From the NCBI GenBank assembly GCA_902782705.1, contig CACZOL010000131.1:1-7848 (forward strand): a stretch of DNA of 7,848 bases, given 5' to 3'. The translations under genes were made by a program, and so were the position numbers. Of this stretch, positions 5,459 through 7,848 are shown in pieces. The notes beneath the pieces are model-generated. The model was not told where the DNA came from and did not search any database. It worked only from the letters and a program-made list of their open reading frames with translations. Positions within the stretch are counted from its first letter, which is position 1. Every line of letters begins with the position of its first letter. The DNA comes from an uncultured Selenomonadaceae bacterium. Lineage in GTDB: Bacteria; Bacillota; Negativicutes; Selenomonadales; Selenomonadaceae.

Positions 5459-5793
5459 TGACGGAGGATGCGAAGGCGCTCTGGGAAAAATATTATGTGC
5501 TGACGCTGGAAATGCAAAAGTTTCTGGACCGCGAGAACGTCGACGAGTTCCTCAACATCGCGGAGCAGCGAAACGTGATTTTCGACCACATGATTGAGGC
5601 GACGAAGCTGGAGGACAAAGAGACGGACGAATACAAGGCTTTTCTCGCCAAGCTCCAGCCCGTGGCAAAAGACGTGATGGACCGCGCGCAGTCGTGGCTT
5701 GCCCGCTCGAAGCAGCGCAACGTGAAGGTGCGCTCCTATACGTCGACGCCCGGTTTCCAGCCCAGCGGCCACATGGTCAATAAATCATTTTAA
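5458..5793 (+). CDS. fliT: FliT-like flagellar protein, probable export chaperone
   Basis: FliT proteins are small helical chaperones; in enterics FliT binds FliD and the export ATPase complex. The 111-residue product is mostly helical and charged (LWEKYYVLTLEMQKFLDREN at residues 8-27, then EFLNIAEQRNVIFDHMIEAT). It ends in a short tail with aromatic residues, PGFQPSGHMVNKSF, similar in style to Bacillus FliT ends. The family is poorly conserved, so the call rests on size, helix pattern and position directly after fliS. The ATG at 5458 overlaps the fliS stop. An upstream in-frame ATG at 5407 would lie deep inside fliS and add unrelated residues. The binding site is weak (AAAGGGG at 5441-5447), as expected for a coupled gene. 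An intrinsic terminator follows 6 bases after the stop, so this is the last gene of the flagellar unit here. Confidence 0.85.
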   Translation: MTEDAKALWEKYYVLTLEMQKFLDRENVDEFLNIAEQRNVIFDHMIEATKLEDKETDEYKAFLAKLQPVAKDVMDRAQSWLARSKQRNVKVRSYTSTPGFQPSGHMVNKSF

Positions 5794-5799
5794 ATGACG

Positions 5800-5828
5800 A
5801 AAAAGCTCCCTGCGCGGGGGCTTTTTTT
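5800..5828 (+). terminator. Intrinsic terminator after fliT
   Basis: AGCTCCC (5804-5810) pairs with GGGGGCT (5816-5822), with one G-U pair, around a TGCGC loop. The stem is followed by a seven-T run (5822-5828). The A-run at 5800-5803 can extend the stem against the T-run. It ends the flagellar transcript 6 bases after the fliT stop. Confidence 0.9.
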
Positions 5829-5836
5829 GGTATAAT
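5828..5836 (+). promoter_or_regulatory. Extended -10 promoter of the glycosyltransferase gene
   Basis: TGGTATAAT is a perfect TATAAT with the TG-N extension. It starts on the last T of the terminator, and the -35 position falls inside the terminator hairpin and shows no TTGACA-like sequence. Start of transcription would be near 5843. The glycosyltransferase is therefore a separate transcription unit whose promoter abuts the flagellar terminator. Confidence 0.7.
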
Positions 5837-5876
5837 AAAAGGGATTTTAAGGAAACGCAAAAGGAGAGCGAGACGG

Positions 5877-7652
5877 ATGCGGATTTCTGCCTGCTATATC
5901 GTGCGGAATGAAGCGGCGAAGCTCGCGCGTTCGCTGGAGAGCTTGCGCGGGGCGGCGGACGAGATCGTCGTAGTGGATACGGGCTCGACGGACGACACGC
6001 GGAAGGTCGCGGAGCAGAACGGCGCGCGTGTGTTCTCGTTTCCGTGGCAGGACGATTTTTCGGCGGCGCGGAACGTGTCGCTTACCCATGCGACGGGGGA
6101 CTGGATTCTCGTCGTGGACGCGGACGAATATTTCCCCGACGGCATGGCGCGAAATTTGCGGCAGGCAATCCGCCGGTACGGCAAAGAGAAGGATTTGTTG
6201 CTGCTCGTACGGCGGGAGCTTGACGAGGATCAAGGGAAGGTTTTGTTGGATTCGTATGTGCCGCGCGTATTGCGGCGCGTGAACGGGCTGGCCTACGAGG
6301 GCGCGATTCATGAGGAGCCGCGCCACAAAGGAAAGGTCATTGAACGCATGGGCGCGATCCCCGCCGAAGAAATGCTGATGATGCACACGGGTTATTCCTC
6401 GACGCTTTCACAGGCGAAGGGCGAGCGAAATCTTGCGCTTTTAAAGAAAGAATTGGAAAGCGGACGGCCGCGCTCTTCGATTTACAGGTATCTTGCGGAG
6501 ACGTATGACGGCCTCGGCGACGAGGAGAACGCGCTGAAATACGCGTGGCTGGACGTGGAGAGCGGACGCAAGACGTTCGCGTTTGCGAGCAGTGCGTACC
6601 GGATCTTGCTTCGGATCTTGGGGAAGCGCGCGGACGCGTATCGTCAGCGGCGGCGGGCGGCGGAAATCGCCGTGCGGGATTTTCCGGAGCTGCCGGAGTT
6701 TCACGCGGAGTACGCGGAGTGCCTCGGCTACGGCATGGAGTATCGCGAAGCGGCAGCGGCGGACGAGAAAGCATTGTCGCTTTACGCAGGCGGTACGGTG
6801 CGCGGGCTGGAGCCGACGACTTTCGGCGCGGAGACGGCGGCGCTGGTCGAGGGCCGGAAGGCGTATTGGACGCGCTGCTTTCTGGAGGAGCGCGACGAGG
6901 AGCAGCTTCGGGGAAAAGCGGCGCGCGGCGACTGGCAGGGGCTTTGGGACGCCGCGATCGAAGAGACGAAGGCGCAGGGCGCGCGGCTTTGCTTGTTGCT
7001 TTCGCGGCTGGAGGAAGAAGCTTCGGACGAGGCGCGTGAGGCGGCGGCGCTGATTGCGCGGCTTTTGCCGCCGGACGCGGAGACGGTTCTTTCACGGCCA
7101 TGGGAGGCGGACGACGCAGAAGAAGATTCCCGCGCGGCGCAGTTTGCACGGGCGGGCGCGCAGGCGTATCGGGACGGGCAAATGGAAGAGGCGTTGGACT
7201 GCGCGACGGAGGCGATGAAGGAAGACCGCTATTATGTGCCGGCGCTGTCGCTTCTTTGCCGGATGCTCCGCCCGCTTCCTGCGGCGGACGTGATCCAATG
7301 CCTGAACGCGTTTTACGACGCGGCGACGGACGCGGAATTTCTGATTCGTACGCTTGCACAGAACGGTCTATATGAGGTATGCTTATATTATGACGGCAAG
7401 GCGGGCGGCGGCCTGTTGTCCGAGCGGGAAAAGCTGCTCGCCGCCGGCGCTTTTGCTATGGCCGCGCAGCAGGAAGCACGGGCGGCTGCGCGTCGGTTCG
7501 CGATGTTGATCTTGGCGGCGCACCGTACGGGCCGCGAGGACGCGCTGCATGCGTATCTGCCGCAGTCGGTAAGCGCGGCGGACGGAGCGCTTTTCAAGGA
7601 AACGCAGCAGTATCTTTTCCGATTGGAACAAATTTATCCGAAAAATATGTAA
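5877..7652 (+). CDS. GT2-family glycosyltransferase with TPR-like repeats
   Basis: This is a 591-residue predicted cytoplasmic glycosyltransferase of the SunS/TPR-linked GT2 type. The N-terminal GT-A domain shows the family motifs in order: ISACYIVRNEA (3-13), DEIVVVDTGSTDDT (28-41), DFSAARN (60-66), GDWILVVDADEYF (74-86) with the metal/sugar-nucleotide DAD at 81-83, and AIHEEP (143-148) with the conserved H-E. HTGY at 170-173 and RNLALL at 184-189 mark the usual junction to the helical part. TPR-like helices follow, for example YRYLAETYDGLGDEENALKY (203-222) and AYRDGQMEEALDCATEAM (about 431-448). No signal peptide or membrane segment is seen. AAGGAG at 5861-5866 lies 10 bases before the ATG. 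The C-terminal half is very GC-rich and uses more CGG and TTT codons than the flagellar genes, consistent with lower expression. The sugar and acceptor are unknown; flagellin is a candidate from the location, and cell-surface glycans are the alternative. Confidence 0.9.
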   Translation: MRISACYIVRNEAAKLARSLESLRGAADEIVVVDTGSTDDTRKVAEQNGARVFSFPWQDDFSAARNVSLTHATGDWILVVDADEYFPDGMARNLRQAIRRYGKEKDLLLLVRRELDEDQGKVLLDSYVPRVLRRVNGLAYEGAIHEEPRHKGKVIERMGAIPAEEMLMMHTGYSSTLSQAKGERNLALLKKELESGRPRSSIYRYLAETYDGLGDEENALKYAWLDVESGRKTFAFASSAYRILLRILGKRADAYRQRRRAAEIAVRDFPELPEFHAEYAECLGYGMEYREAAAADEKALSLYAGGTVRGLEPTTFGAETAALVEGRKAYWTRCFLEERDEEQLRGKAARGDWQGLWDAAIEETKAQGARLCLLLSRLEEEASDEAREAAALIARLLPPDAETVLSRPWEADDAEEDSRAAQFARAGAQAYRDGQMEEALDCATEAMKEDRYYVPALSLLCRMLRPLPAADVIQCLNAFYDAATDAEFLIRTLAQNGLYEVCLYYDGKAGGGLLSEREKLLAAGAFAMAAQQEARAAARRFAMLILAAHRTGREDALHAYLPQSVSAADGALFKETQQYLFRLEQIYPKNM

Positions 7653-7654
7653 CC

Positions 7655-7705
7655 AGCCCTCCCCTCTGGGGAGGGGGGACCGCTCTAGGCGGTGGGTGAG
7701 GTTTT
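7655..7705 (+). repeat. Two-hairpin intergenic repeat, plus-strand copy
   Basis: It begins three bases after the glycosyltransferase stop and is the third copy of the repeat in the window. The first hairpin is CCCTCCCC (7657-7664), TCT, GGGGAGGG (7668-7675). The second is ACCGC (7679-7683), a five-base loop, GCGGT (7689-7693), followed by GGGTGAGGTTTTT. It is nearly identical to the minus-strand unit at 2592-2643. A five-T run near the end could help termination, but it is not directly against a stem. Confidence 0.8.
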
Positions 7706-7732
7706 TCGACGTGAGAGAAGGGCGAGAGGGCG

Positions 7733-7848
7733 ATGAACGAGCAGGAGGCAAAACTTGCGACGCAGCTTCGGGCGGCGGCGTATGCCGCGATGGAACACGG
7801 GACGCTGCAAGGGGCGCGGGAGGCGATCGAGGCGTTTATGCCGTTTGA
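7733..7848 (+). CDS. Truncated ORF, TPR-like start, product unknown
   Basis: The frame is open from ATG 7733 to the window end (38 full codons). It reads MNEQEAKLATQLRAAAYAAM, followed by EHGTLQGAREAIEAF and MPF. It is alanine-rich and helical, resembling the first TPR-like hairpin of a helical repeat protein, perhaps another glycosyltransferase or accessory protein of the same locus. AGAAGGG at 7716-7722 is a possible binding site 10 bases upstream. The fragment is too short to name. Confidence 0.5.
   Translation, partial: MNEQEAKLATQLRAAAYAAMEHGTLQGAREAIEAFMPF

Noticed and set aside
6337..7359. Long minus-strand open frame (340 codons) opposite the glycosyltransferase
   Set aside because: Its product is low-complexity P/R/S/A-rich, typical of the antisense of GC-rich coding sequence.

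Overview
The window is an 8-gene stretch of a flagellar late-gene cluster, all on the + strand, followed by a glycosyltransferase gene and the start of one more gene. The order is flgL, a DUF6470 (YviE-like) gene, fliW, csrA, flaG, fliD, fliS, fliT. From memory, this matches the flgK-flgL-yviE-fliW-csrA and flaG-fliD-fliS-fliT blocks of Bacillus and its relatives. The FliW/CsrA pair, AGGAGG-type ribosome binding sites, fairly high GC and the two-hairpin intergenic repeats suggest a motile, GC-rich member of the Bacillota. A Selenomonas-like Negativicute is my best guess. The taxonomic call rests on pattern recognition, not on a search.

Layout: bases 1-963 are the 3' part of flgL. Bases 964-1171 hold two small hairpin palindromes and a good sigma-A-type promoter. 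This promoter reads into the DUF6470 gene (1172-1750), fliW (1813-2256) and csrA (2257-2478, directly abutting fliW). Bases 2479-2736 carry no gene. They hold a MITE-like element made of two head-to-head repeat copies, then a perfect 16-bp palindrome. Next come flaG (2737-3210), fliD (3249-4967), fliS (5072-5458) and fliT (5458-5793, overlapping fliS by one base). An intrinsic terminator at 5800-5828 closes the flagellar unit. An extended -10 promoter right beside it starts a new unit with a 591-residue GT2 glycosyltransferase with TPR-like repeats (5877-7652). A third copy of the repeat begins three bases after its stop, and a truncated ORF runs off the end from 7733.

How the genes work together: FlgL forms the hook-filament junction and FliD caps the filament. 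FliS and FliT are the likely export chaperones for flagellin and FliD, and FlaG is a filament-length-associated protein. FliW and CsrA form the partner switch that links flagellin level to mRNA regulation. The flagellin gene itself is not in the window. In the Bacillus-type order it would lie at the csrA-flaG gap, which here holds the repeat element. The glycosyltransferase is a reasonable candidate for modifying flagellin, but only its position and family support that.

I found no convincing entirely new system. The items most worth a second look are the composite repeat and palindrome at the csrA-flaG junction, possible CsrA sites over the flaG and fliD ribosome binding sites, and the glycosyltransferase linked to the flagellar genes.
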